DNA of 8,660 nucleotides from Oscillospiraceae bacterium. Lineage in GTDB: Bacteria; Bacillota_A; Clostridia; Oscillospirales; Acutalibacteraceae. A program made the position numbers and the translations under genes. The notes under the pieces were generated by a model that saw only the letters and a list, made by a program, of their open reading frames with translations, did not search any database and was not told the origin of the DNA. This document shows positions 1 through 6,595 of this stretch, piece after piece. Every line of letters starts with the position of its first letter. Within the stretch, counting starts at the first letter, position 1. The stretch lies in assembly GCA_003519645.1 (NCBI GenBank), contig DOWI01000426.1:2071-10730 (forward strand), read 5' to 3'.

Positions 1-90
1 TTTAAAATACCAATGTTATACAGACAGACGGTCCATACGGAAATTCGATTCGACCGCGTAGCCCAGCTCCTGCTGCAAGAAAGGTCTTGA
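1..90 (+). CDS. Possible C-terminal tail of an upstream gene (partial)
   Basis: Frame 1 is open from the window edge to a TGA at 88-90 and gives 29 residues ending in FDRVAQLLLQERS. The stop lies 7 bases before the ATG of the GTPase gene, which is the tight spacing expected inside an operon. I recognise no family in this tail. An open run of this length occurs by chance fairly often, so it may be non-coding leader. If real, it would be the gene that heads the GTPase and radical SAM transcription unit. Confidence 0.3.
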   Translation, partial: FKIPMLYRQTVHTEIRFDRVAQLLLQERS

Positions 91-97
91 TATTGAG

Positions 98-1015
98 ATG
101 ACAAAGCTTTACGTAATTACCGGATTTTTGGGCGCGGGCAAGACCACCTTTTTGATGGAGTTTGCACGTCTGTTGACGGTTGAAAAGCTTGCGGTTTTGG
201 TAAACGAATTTGGCAAAGAGGATGTAGACGGCAAACTTCTTCGGGAGTTAAACGCTGCCATGGAAGAGGTGCACAGCGGTTCCATTTTCTGTGCCTGTCG
301 TGTAGAGCAGTTTTCGGATGCACTTTCACGGTTGCTGAAGGACAGCCCCGACATAATTTTGATTGAAACGTCGGGTCTGTCCGATCCCACACGCATTCGG
401 AAATTACTGAACGAGCATCCAAAAGCCGATCAGATAGATTACCGGGGATGCTGGTGTATTGCGGACGCAATAAGATTTGAAAAAGTGTATTCTACCGCAC
501 TGGTATGTGGAAAGCAGCTGGATATATGCGATGCCGTTATATTGAACAAAACCGATATTGCAGATGATGACCAAACGAAGCGGACGCTTGCGCTAATAAA
601 AAACCACCGCTCCGATGTCCCTGTATATTTGACAAGTCACGGCAAAATACAGCCGGAGTGGCTGAAATCTTTTGGCGGTCCTGCCATAGCAGAGTCTAAA
701 AATTCCGTTCATATAAAAGATGTATCTCTGCAAAGCCGTATTGTTGTTATTCGGGATATCTTCCCCAAAGATAAGCTGATGGATTTTCTCTCCCGCATTG
801 CTCCCGCGTCTTTTCGCATAAAGGGATTTGTGCAATTACGTGAGGGTGTATTTTTTGTGGATGTTGTAGGGGAAGACGTTAAACTGAAACCTTGGGATAA
901 AGAGGTTGAAAACCCCAATCGGCTTGTTGTTCTGGCGGGCAGGGGACTGCCGATGTTATCTACGCTAAAAGCGGCAGGCAAAAGCTATGATGCTTTTATA
1001 TTAAATATTGAGTGA
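98..1015 (+). CDS. CobW/COG0523-family P-loop GTPase (putative metallochaperone)
   Basis: A 305-residue G3E-family GTPase. Walker A is GFLGAGKTT at residues 9-17, a switch-like NEFGKEDVD lies at 36-44, the Walker B/switch region is IETSGLSDP at 89-97, and the base-specificity motif is NKTD at 150-153. The remaining ~120 residues match a short CobW C-terminal domain. COG0523 proteins use GTP hydrolysis to deliver metals or assist metalloenzyme maturation. They usually carry a CxCC metal motif after the switch; here the site reads SIFCACR (63-68 covers IFCACR), so only C65 and C67 remain and the fourth position is Arg. Further cysteines sit at C118 and C120 (GCWC). A start at 98 keeps the P-loop near the N-terminus; the only ribosome-site candidate, AGAAAGG at 78-84, is rather distant. 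The gene overlaps the radical SAM gene by 8 bases, so the two are probably translated together. Family assignment is firm; the metal or client is unknown. A link to the corrinoid genes is inferred from position only. Confidence 0.9.
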   Translation: MTKLYVITGFLGAGKTTFLMEFARLLTVEKLAVLVNEFGKEDVDGKLLRELNAAMEEVHSGSIFCACRVEQFSDALSRLLKDSPDIILIETSGLSDPTRIRKLLNEHPKADQIDYRGCWCIADAIRFEKVYSTALVCGKQLDICDAVILNKTDIADDDQTKRTLALIKNHRSDVPVYLTSHGKIQPEWLKSFGGPAIAESKNSVHIKDVSLQSRIVVIRDIFPKDKLMDFLSRIAPASFRIKGFVQLREGVFFVDVVGEDVKLKPWDKEVENPNRLVVLAGRGLPMLSTLKAAGKSYDAFILNIE

Positions 1016-1988
1016 GGCGGTTAAAATAGATTTTAATTTTATTGAGCAAAAACTTGCGAACCATGACCCGCTCAACCGAGATGATGCGATAGGGCTGTTG
1101 AAAATATCAAATCAGTCGGATGAGTTTTATCGGCTGATGTGTATTGCCAACTCATTATCCCGCAATGAATACGGGAATAAAGGGTATATATTTGCCCAAA
1201 TTGGCCTGAATGCCGAGCCCTGCACCGGGGGCTGCCGTTTTTGTTCACTTGCACAGAGCAACTTTTCGGTGGAATACCCTTACCGTCTTACTGTTGATGA
1301 GGCGGTAATGGCGGGTTTGGACATTTGCAGATCAGAGATTTCAGACCTGTTTCTCATGACAACAGCGGATTATCCGTTTGAACATGTGATAAATATAGCA
1401 ACCAAACTTCGCAAATCTATACCAAAATCAATACGTTTGGTTGCGAATATCGGAGATTTCACATATGAACAGGCAATGCAATTAAAAGTGTCCGGATTCA
1501 GTGGAGCCTATCATATACACAGACTGAATGAGGGCATCGACACAGACCTGTCCCCCGACAGGCGTATTGATACGCTTAACAATGTACATAAAGCAGGATT
1601 AGAGCTATATTACTGCGTTGAGCCCATAGGTCCCGAACATACCTATGAAGCACTGGTGGATGAAATGCTGCGTGCAAGGAAATATGGCGTTGATGTAATG
1701 GCTGCCATGCGAAGGGTTCCTGTACCGGGAACGGATATGGAAAAAAGGGGAACCATCACTTTGCTTGAGCTTACAAAGATTGCTGCTGTAACCCGTCTGG
1801 TGACAAGACCTAAACGGTCAATGAATGTGCATGAACCCACCGAAATGGCGCTTCTTGCCGGAGTGAACCAACTATATGCAGAATATGGTGCAAATCCAAG
1901 AGATACCCTTGCCCAAACCAGCAAAGGCAGAGGATCCAGCATACAAAGAGTAAAGCAAATGCTTGAAAATGCCAATTATATTGTTTAA
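1008..1988 (+). CDS. Radical SAM protein, BioB/HydE/PylB-like
   Basis: A 326-residue radical SAM enzyme. The cluster motif CTGGCRFC (C72, C76, C79) is the canonical CX3CX2C that holds a [4Fe-4S] cluster and cleaves S-adenosylmethionine. After it come TIM-barrel-like elements: LVANIGD (144-150), YHIHRLNEGID (168-178), a KAGL turn (195-198), and RRVPVPGTDME (235-245), which resembles the P-x-P-x-GT stretch of biotin synthase. The tail AGVNQLYAEYGANPRDT (284-300) is BATS-like, as in BioB and HydE. It is not obviously BioB itself: the Cys motif context (CRFCSLAQSN) differs and no biotin genes are nearby. PylB or HydE would also be possible relatives, but no pylC, pylD, hydF or hydG neighbours are seen. 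The start is TTG at 1008; an in-frame TAA at 1002-1004 excludes anything further upstream, and the overlap with the preceding stop suggests coupled translation. Product unknown. A role in making or repairing a cofactor together with the GTPase is inference. Confidence 0.85.
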   Translation: MSEAVKIDFNFIEQKLANHDPLNRDDAIGLLKISNQSDEFYRLMCIANSLSRNEYGNKGYIFAQIGLNAEPCTGGCRFCSLAQSNFSVEYPYRLTVDEAVMAGLDICRSEISDLFLMTTADYPFEHVINIATKLRKSIPKSIRLVANIGDFTYEQAMQLKVSGFSGAYHIHRLNEGIDTDLSPDRRIDTLNNVHKAGLELYYCVEPIGPEHTYEALVDEMLRARKYGVDVMAAMRRVPVPGTDMEKRGTITLLELTKIAAVTRLVTRPKRSMNVHEPTEMALLAGVNQLYAEYGANPRDTLAQTSKGRGSSIQRVKQMLENANYIV

Positions 1989-2018
1989 TTACGAGAAACT
2001 CTGTTTTACTTTTCGTAA
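1989..2018. terminator. Weak hairpin between convergent genes
   Basis: TTACGAGAA (1989-1997) can pair with TTTTCGTAA (2010-2018), giving nine pairs with one G-U around a 12-base loop. It begins right after the radical SAM stop and overlaps the last codons of the oppositely transcribed activator gene, so it could serve as a shared terminator. The stem is AT-rich and lacks a convincing T-run on either strand, so the call is weak. Confidence 0.3.
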
Positions 2019-3604
2019 AACATCATCCCGTCTATATATGTATCCATAAAGAAAGAATTTGTTGAAAGCTCGACCGGTTTTGAAAATCTTCCAATTTGCT
2101 CCGATTGTTTGCGTATTGTATCGCTTAACAAGATAATGGATGCTCCCGAACCGGCCGCATTGCCGATTGCATAGGATTTGTCAGAAAAGCCGGGTGGAAT
2201 AAGCCCAATTCTTTCGGCCGATTTCACATTGATATTGCTGCCGAATCCCCCTGCTATTACAAGCTCTTGGATGTCATCGCAGCTGTATCCTGCTTCTTTT
2301 ATCAGTGTTAGCATTCCCGCACAGATTGCAGATTTTGCAAGCTGTACCGCCCGTATATCCTGCTGCGTTAAAATGACCTTGGTTCCGGGTAGCCGGAAAG
2401 CGGGCTGGCCGTTCACTTCTATTATATTGTCTGTAAAGGCATGGCCTTTCTCGCATATAATTCCCGTTTCATCGATAACACCCGCTTCACACATAACCGA
2501 TACGGCATCCAAAAGTCCTGATCCACATATTCCCACGGCTTGACCATTGTCCAAAACAGAACTGGTGATACGGTGATTTTCGAATTTTACTTGACTTATC
2601 GCGCCTGTTCGTGCGGGCATACCCTGATAAATGCCTGCCCCCTCAAATGCAGGCCCTGCAGCAGTGGAACAGCACCAGAGCATACCTTTTGATGCCAGCG
2701 CCATTTCCCCGTTGGTGCCGATATCTACAAGTAGTCGTGGACTGTCTGAAATTTTATTTCCATGAGGAAAAAATTCTGCAGCCAGAAGTGCTGTTGTGAT
2801 ATCGGCACCGACATAAGCGGAAATACATCGCGGCAAATAAACCCTTGCGTTGTCGCATGGCAGATCCAGTTCCAGCCCGGTTAAAAACATACCGAAATAA
2901 TAGTCCTGCTCAAAAGGCGCCATGGTTATGGATTGTGGATCTCTCTGGCAAAGCAGATACAGCATGGCGGTGTTCCCCGTCAGAACAAGGCTATCTACCT
3001 TATGTACAGGAATAGACACAGATTTGGTCAATTCTTTGATAAGCAGGGATATGCAGCTGCGAATACTGTCCGCTAATGCTTTTCGTTCACCATCAATAGA
3101 TTTTTGCAGCCGGGAAATCACGTCCGCTCCGAACACCGATTGGGGATTCTTTTCTGCCAGCGTTTTGAGCAGTTTCCCGTCAAACAGCCGATATAAATAT
3201 GCTGCAACGGTTGTTGTACCGATATCGACTGCTATACCGTAATTAATTCCCCATGGATTTAGCTCAAACGGGGGAAGATAGCCGTCTGTCAAAATATCAT
3301 CCTTGTATAAACCGATTGACAGAAGCCGAACCTGCACATCACCCACAGCTTCTGCCATACAGGCGTATCGGACTTGTTCTGCCTTTTCCTGATCGGTTAG
3401 CAGTGAACCTTCCCTTTCGCCCCTGGGAGAGAGCTCACCTGTCGCTTTTACCTTGCATTTCAAACATTTTTGCCTGCCGCCGCAGGGCATCTCGACCGCA
3501 ATGCCGTTTTGGGCAAAAAGATCGGATAACAGGGCGGGAGCAGTGAAAGAAATGCGTTTTTCCTGCCCGTTTGAGGCTGTTATTTGTAATACAGAATGCT
3601 TCAT
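2006..3604 (-). CDS. Corrinoid activation protein, [2Fe-2S] ferredoxin plus ASKHA (DUF4445) domain
   Basis: A 532-residue protein starting at MKHSVLQIT. I prefer the ATG at 3604-3602 to a start 12 codons upstream because AAGGCGG lies just before it and the ferredoxin fold begins at once. The N-terminal ferredoxin domain has C41, C47, C50 and C82 (CX5CX2CX31C), the plant-type [2Fe-2S] pattern. A linker follows, then the ASKHA ATPase: GIAVDIGTTTVAAY (123-136), FGADVISR, LTGNTAMLYLL, LLVDIGTNGEMAL, CGSGLLDAV, and the adenosine motif VIAGGFGSNINVKSAERIGLIP before GNAAGSGA. Known relatives are RACo and the activators of acetogen O-demethylase systems, which use ATP to drive reduction of off-pathway Co(II)-corrinoid to active Co(I); methanogen RamA has a different Fe-S domain. 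It is cytoplasmic. Its likely client is the corrinoid protein encoded at 5879. It is divergent from the DUF1638 gene and convergent with the radical SAM gene, so it has its own promoter. Family call firm; client inferred. Confidence 0.92.
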   Translation of the reverse strand: MKHSVLQITASNGQEKRISFTAPALLSDLFAQNGIAVEMPCGGRQKCLKCKVKATGELSPRGEREGSLLTDQEKAEQVRYACMAEAVGDVQVRLLSIGLYKDDILTDGYLPPFELNPWGINYGIAVDIGTTTVAAYLYRLFDGKLLKTLAEKNPQSVFGADVISRLQKSIDGERKALADSIRSCISLLIKELTKSVSIPVHKVDSLVLTGNTAMLYLLCQRDPQSITMAPFEQDYYFGMFLTGLELDLPCDNARVYLPRCISAYVGADITTALLAAEFFPHGNKISDSPRLLVDIGTNGEMALASKGMLWCCSTAAGPAFEGAGIYQGMPARTGAISQVKFENHRITSSVLDNGQAVGICGSGLLDAVSVMCEAGVIDETGIICEKGHAFTDNIIEVNGQPAFRLPGTKVILTQQDIRAVQLAKSAICAGMLTLIKEAGYSCDDIQELVIAGGFGSNINVKSAERIGLIPPGFSDKSYAIGNAAGSGASIILLSDTIRKQSEQIGRFSKPVELSTNSFFMDTYIDGMMFYEK

Positions 3605-3650
3605 AAAGTATTTCCGCCTTTCATTGGCAAAGCAAACCAATATTAATGTC

Positions 3651-3681
3651 CTTATACTACATATTACAAGAATTATGTCAA
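3651..3681 (-). promoter_or_regulatory. Candidate promoter of the corrinoid activator gene
   Basis: On the minus strand a perfect TTGACA (-35; plus-strand TGTCAA at 3676-3681) is followed by TATAAG (-10; plus-strand CTTATA at 3651-3656) with a 19-base spacer, or GTATAA with 18. The -35 is consensus and the spacer slightly long, a pattern often seen in regulated promoters. The start codon lies about 47 bases downstream. Confidence 0.5.
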
Positions 3682-3707
3682 AAAAACTAGCATGATATTT
3701 TGAATTT

Positions 3708-3716
3708 TGGTATACT
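3708..3716 (+). promoter_or_regulatory. Candidate extended -10 promoter for the DUF1638 operon
   Basis: TGGTATACT is an extended -10 (TGnTATACT, hexamer 3711-3716). No good -35 is seen 16-18 bases upstream, which fits an extended -10 promoter or one needing an activator such as the PocR-type regulator encoded downstream. Transcription would begin near 3723, leaving a leader of about 25 bases before the ATG at 3748. Confidence 0.4.
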
Positions 3717-3747
3717 GTTTATAATGGCTTTAAAATTACAAAAGGGG

Positions 3748-4503
3748 ATGAGCCTTATTCGCATACATATCATAGCTTGCAGGGTTTTTTCAAGAGAGCT
3801 AAGCTACTATGCGTCTCAGAGCCCTCATATTGTTGATATTACATGGCTTCCGCAGGGGCTTCATGATACGCCTGAAAAACTGCGGCAGATGCTGAAAGAT
3901 ACTTTAAACGATCTGTACCTCCAGAAAGAAAAACAGATGCTGAAGCACTGGCCTGATTACATTGTTCTCGGTTACGGATTGAGTTCAAACGGCATAGTCG
4001 GGCTTGAAAGTCGTGATACACCTTTAGTCATTCCGAAAACCGATGACTGTATTGCCATTTTTTTAGGCTCTCAAAAGCGGTATCTTGATTTATTTCAAAA
4101 ATATAACGGTACATACTGGCTGAATAACGGTTGGATTGAAACCGCCTTTATACCTTCCGAAGAAATGCTCGATAAGCGATATAGAGAATACGTAAGGCTG
4201 TATGGAGAAGAAAATGCCGATTTCTTATTGGAACAGGACAAACTTTGGGCATATAATTACAACTCCTGTGGTTATATCAGTTCTTCTGTTTACGACTGTC
4301 CCGACTATCCCTTGCTTGCTGAACAAATTGCAAAGCATCATAACTGGAAATACTGCAAATTTGAAGGTGATAACCGTCTGATTAAGGCTATGACCGAAGG
4401 CAGATGGAATAATGATGAGTTTCTAATCTGTCCCCGCGATCATCGTGTCGAAGCCACCTATGACAAATCAAAAATCCATGCTGTTCCGGTTCAGCGCGAA
4501 TAA
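3748..4503 (+). CDS. DUF1638 domain protein, associated with corrinoid methyltransferase loci
   Basis: A 251-residue protein of the DUF1638 family. Family-like blocks run in order: RIHIIACRVF with C11, LPQGLHDTP (34-42) with H39, LGYGLSSNGIVGL (74-86), TDDCIAIFLGSQKRY (98-112) with C101, GTYWLNNGWIE (121-131), and GDNRLIKAMTEGRW (207-220). C11, H39 and C101 look like a conserved Cys/His set that could bind metal, but that is inference. From memory, family members often sit beside corrinoid proteins, UroD-like or MttB-like methyltransferases and ASKHA activators in anaerobes and methanogens, with no firm biochemical role. The start is uncertain. The open frame reaches back to a TTG at 3700 and an ATG at 3724, but the family motif begins almost at once after the ATG at 3748, and 3724 would be nearly leaderless from the candidate promoter. 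The AGGGG at 3743-3747 touches the 3748 ATG, which is unusually close. It shares a likely transcript with the regulator 60 bases downstream. Confidence 0.85.
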   Translation: MSLIRIHIIACRVFSRELSYYASQSPHIVDITWLPQGLHDTPEKLRQMLKDTLNDLYLQKEKQMLKHWPDYIVLGYGLSSNGIVGLESRDTPLVIPKTDDCIAIFLGSQKRYLDLFQKYNGTYWLNNGWIETAFIPSEEMLDKRYREYVRLYGEENADFLLEQDKLWAYNYNSCGYISSSVYDCPDYPLLAEQIAKHHNWKYCKFEGDNRLIKAMTEGRWNNDEFLICPRDHRVEATYDKSKIHAVPVQRE

Positions 4504-4550
4504 AGTCTGATGGTACAGATCTTCAACTTTTAGCCGGTAATTGACTTCAA

Positions 4551-4556
4551 AGGAGG
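4551..4556 (+). promoter_or_regulatory. Strong ribosome binding site of the regulator gene
   Basis: A perfect AGGAGG lies 7 bases before the ATG at 4564. It fixes that start and suggests strong translation, unusual for a transcription factor but understandable if it is translated from a shared message. Confidence 0.85.
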
Positions 4557-4563
4557 AAGGTAT

Positions 4564-5784
4564 ATGGAGCTGCTCGTAAAGCGATGTATGGAAAATGCAG
4601 CGCATCTGTCGGCATTGTGTGGCATACCCGCTTATGTGCTAAGTGTTTTGCAAAGGATATTGATTAATCAAGACAAAACTCCCGCATTTTGCGATGAATG
4701 CACCTGTTCTCGGTGTGATGCGATGAATACCCATCTTTACGGATGCAATGAAGCATATCGCTGGAACGGGAAGTATATCTACTACTGTCCGCTGGGACTT
4801 GTGTTTGTTGCTTCCTCGGTTTCAGATGATTCGGGCAATCTTGTGGGCGGAATAGTAATGGGCCCTTTGTTAATGGGAGATTCAAATGATGTTCTGAACG
4901 AAATGAACGATTACACGCGTAGTAAGGCCGCCGCCTTGCCCGTACTTTCTACTTTAAAGGTTACGGATCTTTCGGAGGTTTTGTCAGCGGTTACTTCATA
5001 TTCGGCAGGCATGCCTCATAGTCAAGTCGGCAGATTTGTTTATGAACAGGAAAAGCTGCTGAACGTAATTTACTCGGCACAGGAAAGTATGCTGCAGCAG
5101 GAAAGTGATGATTCCCCCTATCCCATCGAAACTGAGAAAAAGCTGCACACCATGATTTGCAGTCATGATAAAAGCGGTGCGCAGGAATTACTGAACGAGC
5201 TTTTGGGACATATATACTGCGCCAGTAATTTCGATTTGGCAACCATCAAAACACGCGTAGTTGAGTTGGTGGTGGTTCTGTCCCGCGCCACCATTGACGC
5301 CGGAGCCGATATACGGGAAGTGTTTTTGTCAAATACAAACTATATACAAGAGATTGAGCAGTTTTCATCACTTGAAGAGCTTAGTGTATGGCTTAACTGC
5401 ATCATGCACAGGTTTATAGCATATTCGTTTGATTTTGCACAGGTTAAGCATTCCAACGTTGTATACAAGGTTATGCAATATGTTAAGGCAAATTATAATC
5501 AAAAGATCTCATTGGACGATATTGCGCGACACGTATATTTAAGCAGATCCTATTTAAGCAGTATATTTAAAGAGGAAACAGGGAAGAGCCTTTTTTCTTA
5601 CATAAACGAGGTGCGTATCGAGAAAAGCAAAATATTCCTGCTTGACGATTCGGTTAGCCTTGTGGATATTTCCTCCATGTGTGGTTTTGAAGACCAAAGC
5701 TATTTTACAAAGGTTTTTAAAAAAGCCACGGGGCTATCCCCAAAAAAATATAGGGACAGCCGGGGGTTAACGGGGCTTAATTAA
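4564..5784 (+). CDS. PocR-domain AraC-family transcriptional regulator
   Basis: A 406-residue regulator with three parts. The N-terminal ~170 residues are a PocR sensory domain: a cysteine-rich block CDECTCSRC (43-51) with C61, then the hallmark WNGKYIYYCPLGLVFVA (67-83) and a GGIVMGPLLMG stretch. PocR domains are variant PAS-like folds thought to bind small organic ligands; several of these cysteines recur in the family and may hold metal. A helical linker (about 171-295) follows. The C-terminal AraC double helix-turn-helix runs from about 300 to 398, with the first helix pair at ISLDDIARHVYLSRSYLSSIF and the second ending in the signature YFTKVFKKATGLSPKKYR. AraC-type DNA binding is firm. 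Placement between the DUF1638 and corrinoid protein genes suggests that it controls them and perhaps the divergent activator gene in response to the methylated substrate or a breakdown product. The ligand cannot be read from sequence. Confidence 0.9.
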   Translation: MELLVKRCMENAAHLSALCGIPAYVLSVLQRILINQDKTPAFCDECTCSRCDAMNTHLYGCNEAYRWNGKYIYYCPLGLVFVASSVSDDSGNLVGGIVMGPLLMGDSNDVLNEMNDYTRSKAAALPVLSTLKVTDLSEVLSAVTSYSAGMPHSQVGRFVYEQEKLLNVIYSAQESMLQQESDDSPYPIETEKKLHTMICSHDKSGAQELLNELLGHIYCASNFDLATIKTRVVELVVVLSRATIDAGADIREVFLSNTNYIQEIEQFSSLEELSVWLNCIMHRFIAYSFDFAQVKHSNVVYKVMQYVKANYNQKISLDDIARHVYLSRSYLSSIFKEETGKSLFSYINEVRIEKSKIFLLDDSVSLVDISSMCGFEDQSYFTKVFKKATGLSPKKYRDSRGLTGLN

Positions 5785-5794
5785 TGGAATAAAG

Positions 5795-5823
5795 TTCAAA
5801 AAGGCAAAATATTTTCCTATATT
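5795..5823 (+). promoter_or_regulatory. Candidate promoter of the corrinoid protein gene
   Basis: TTCAAA (5795-5800) and TATATT (5818-5823) are separated by 17 bases, about 55 bases before the corrinoid protein ATG. Both hexamers depart from consensus and the region is AT-rich, so chance is possible. A separate promoter here would let the abundant corrinoid carrier be made at a higher level than the regulator upstream. Confidence 0.35.
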
Positions 5824-5878
5824 TAATATGTCAAACCCAATACAATATTAGTGAAAATTATTATCGGAGGGTTGAGAA

Positions 5879-6511
5879 ATGGGGATTTTAGAAGACATTA
5901 GCAGCTTTCTGCAACAGGGACGTGCTCCTATAGTTAAAGAAAAGGTTCAGGAGGCTTTGGATCAGGGCTTATCGCCCAAGGAAATCCTGGAAAAAGGCTT
6001 GCTTGACGGTATGGGCATTATTGGTGAGAAATTCAAGAAAAATGAAATTTTTGTACCCGAGGTTTTGATTGCAGCCCGTGCCATGAATGCAGGTGTGGGA
6101 ATTCTAAAACCGCATTTGGTGGAAGCGGGAGTTGAATCAAAGGGAACCGCTGTCATAGGAACAGTTAAGGGAGATTTGCACGATATCGGCAAAAACCTTG
6201 TTAGGATGATGCTGGAAGGCAAAGGGCTTAATGTGGTGGATCTCGGTGTTGATGTATCATCTGATCAATTTGTACAGGCCGCAATCGATAACAATGCAGA
6301 TATTATTTGCTGTTCGGCATTACTTACCACTACAATGGGAGAAATGAAGGATGTGGTGGCTGCAGCGAAGGAAAAGGGAATCCGCGATAAGGTAAAAATC
6401 ATGGTTGGCGGTGCTCCCATCACCCAAAGTTTCTGTGATTCAATAGGCGCAGATTGTTACACAGCGGATGCCGCTTCGGCAGCCGATGCCGCACTGAGTT
6501 TTTGCAGCTGA
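5879..6511 (+). CDS. Methyltransferase corrinoid protein (MtvC/MtbC/MttC type)
   Basis: A 210-residue two-domain corrinoid protein of normal length for the family. Residues 1-85 form the helical methionine-synthase-type cap domain (EKGLLDGMGIIGEKFKKNE, FVPEVLIAARAM). Residues 88-208 form the Rossmann-like B12 domain: GTVKGDLHDIGKNLV carries the DxHxxG motif (D99, H101, G104), H101 being the lower cobalt ligand, followed by DLGVDV (121-126), the SAL of the SxL motif (146-148) and VGGAP (176-180). In known systems such a protein takes a methyl group from a substrate methyltransferase on Co(I) and passes it to a second methyltransferase, for example towards tetrahydrofolate. Nothing in the sequence tells which substrate (methylamine, betaine or aryl methyl ether) is used. 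CGGAGG (5865-5870) lies 8 bases before the ATG. The gene is last in the unit and is followed by a terminator. Function class firm; substrate unknown. Confidence 0.95.
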   Translation: MGILEDISSFLQQGRAPIVKEKVQEALDQGLSPKEILEKGLLDGMGIIGEKFKKNEIFVPEVLIAARAMNAGVGILKPHLVEAGVESKGTAVIGTVKGDLHDIGKNLVRMMLEGKGLNVVDLGVDVSSDQFVQAAIDNNADIICCSALLTTTMGEMKDVVAAAKEKGIRDKVKIMVGGAPITQSFCDSIGADCYTADAASAADAALSFCS

Positions 6512-6565
6512 TAATATATTTTATTGTTTTGTGCTGCATTTTTCCGTGTTACATATATAATTTAT

Positions 6566-6595
6566 AATACCGAGGGTGAAAACTCTCGGTATTTT
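6566..6595 (+). terminator. Intrinsic terminator after the corrinoid protein gene
   Basis: AATACCGAGGGT (6566-6577) and ACTCTCGGTATT (6582-6593) form a 12-pair stem with one G-U, capped by a GAAA tetraloop of the stable GNRA type. A short T-run (6592-6595) overlaps the base of the stem. It lies 55 bases after the corrinoid protein stop and marks the end of that operon. The T-run is short, so termination may be incomplete. Confidence 0.8.

Noticed and set aside
1008..1988. Radical SAM gene as pylB, implying a pyrrolysine system
   Set aside because: No pylC, pylD, pylS or tRNA-Pyl-like sequence is seen, and no in-frame TAG methyltransferase; similarity is only at the BioB-superfamily level.
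2178..3695. Several plus-strand open frames of 60-120 codons across the activator gene
   Set aside because: They lie opposite a gene with clear ferredoxin and ASKHA motifs and show no domain of their own; they are antisense shadows.
3605..3747. Possible cobalamin riboswitch upstream of the corrinoid genes
   Set aside because: No B12-box-like GCCACTG element and no long structured leader; the gap is too short and AT-rich.
6503..6543. Second terminator TGCAGC/GCTGCA followed by five Ts
   Set aside because: Only six pairs with a 24-base loop, partly inside the corrinoid coding region; the hairpin at 6566 is far better.
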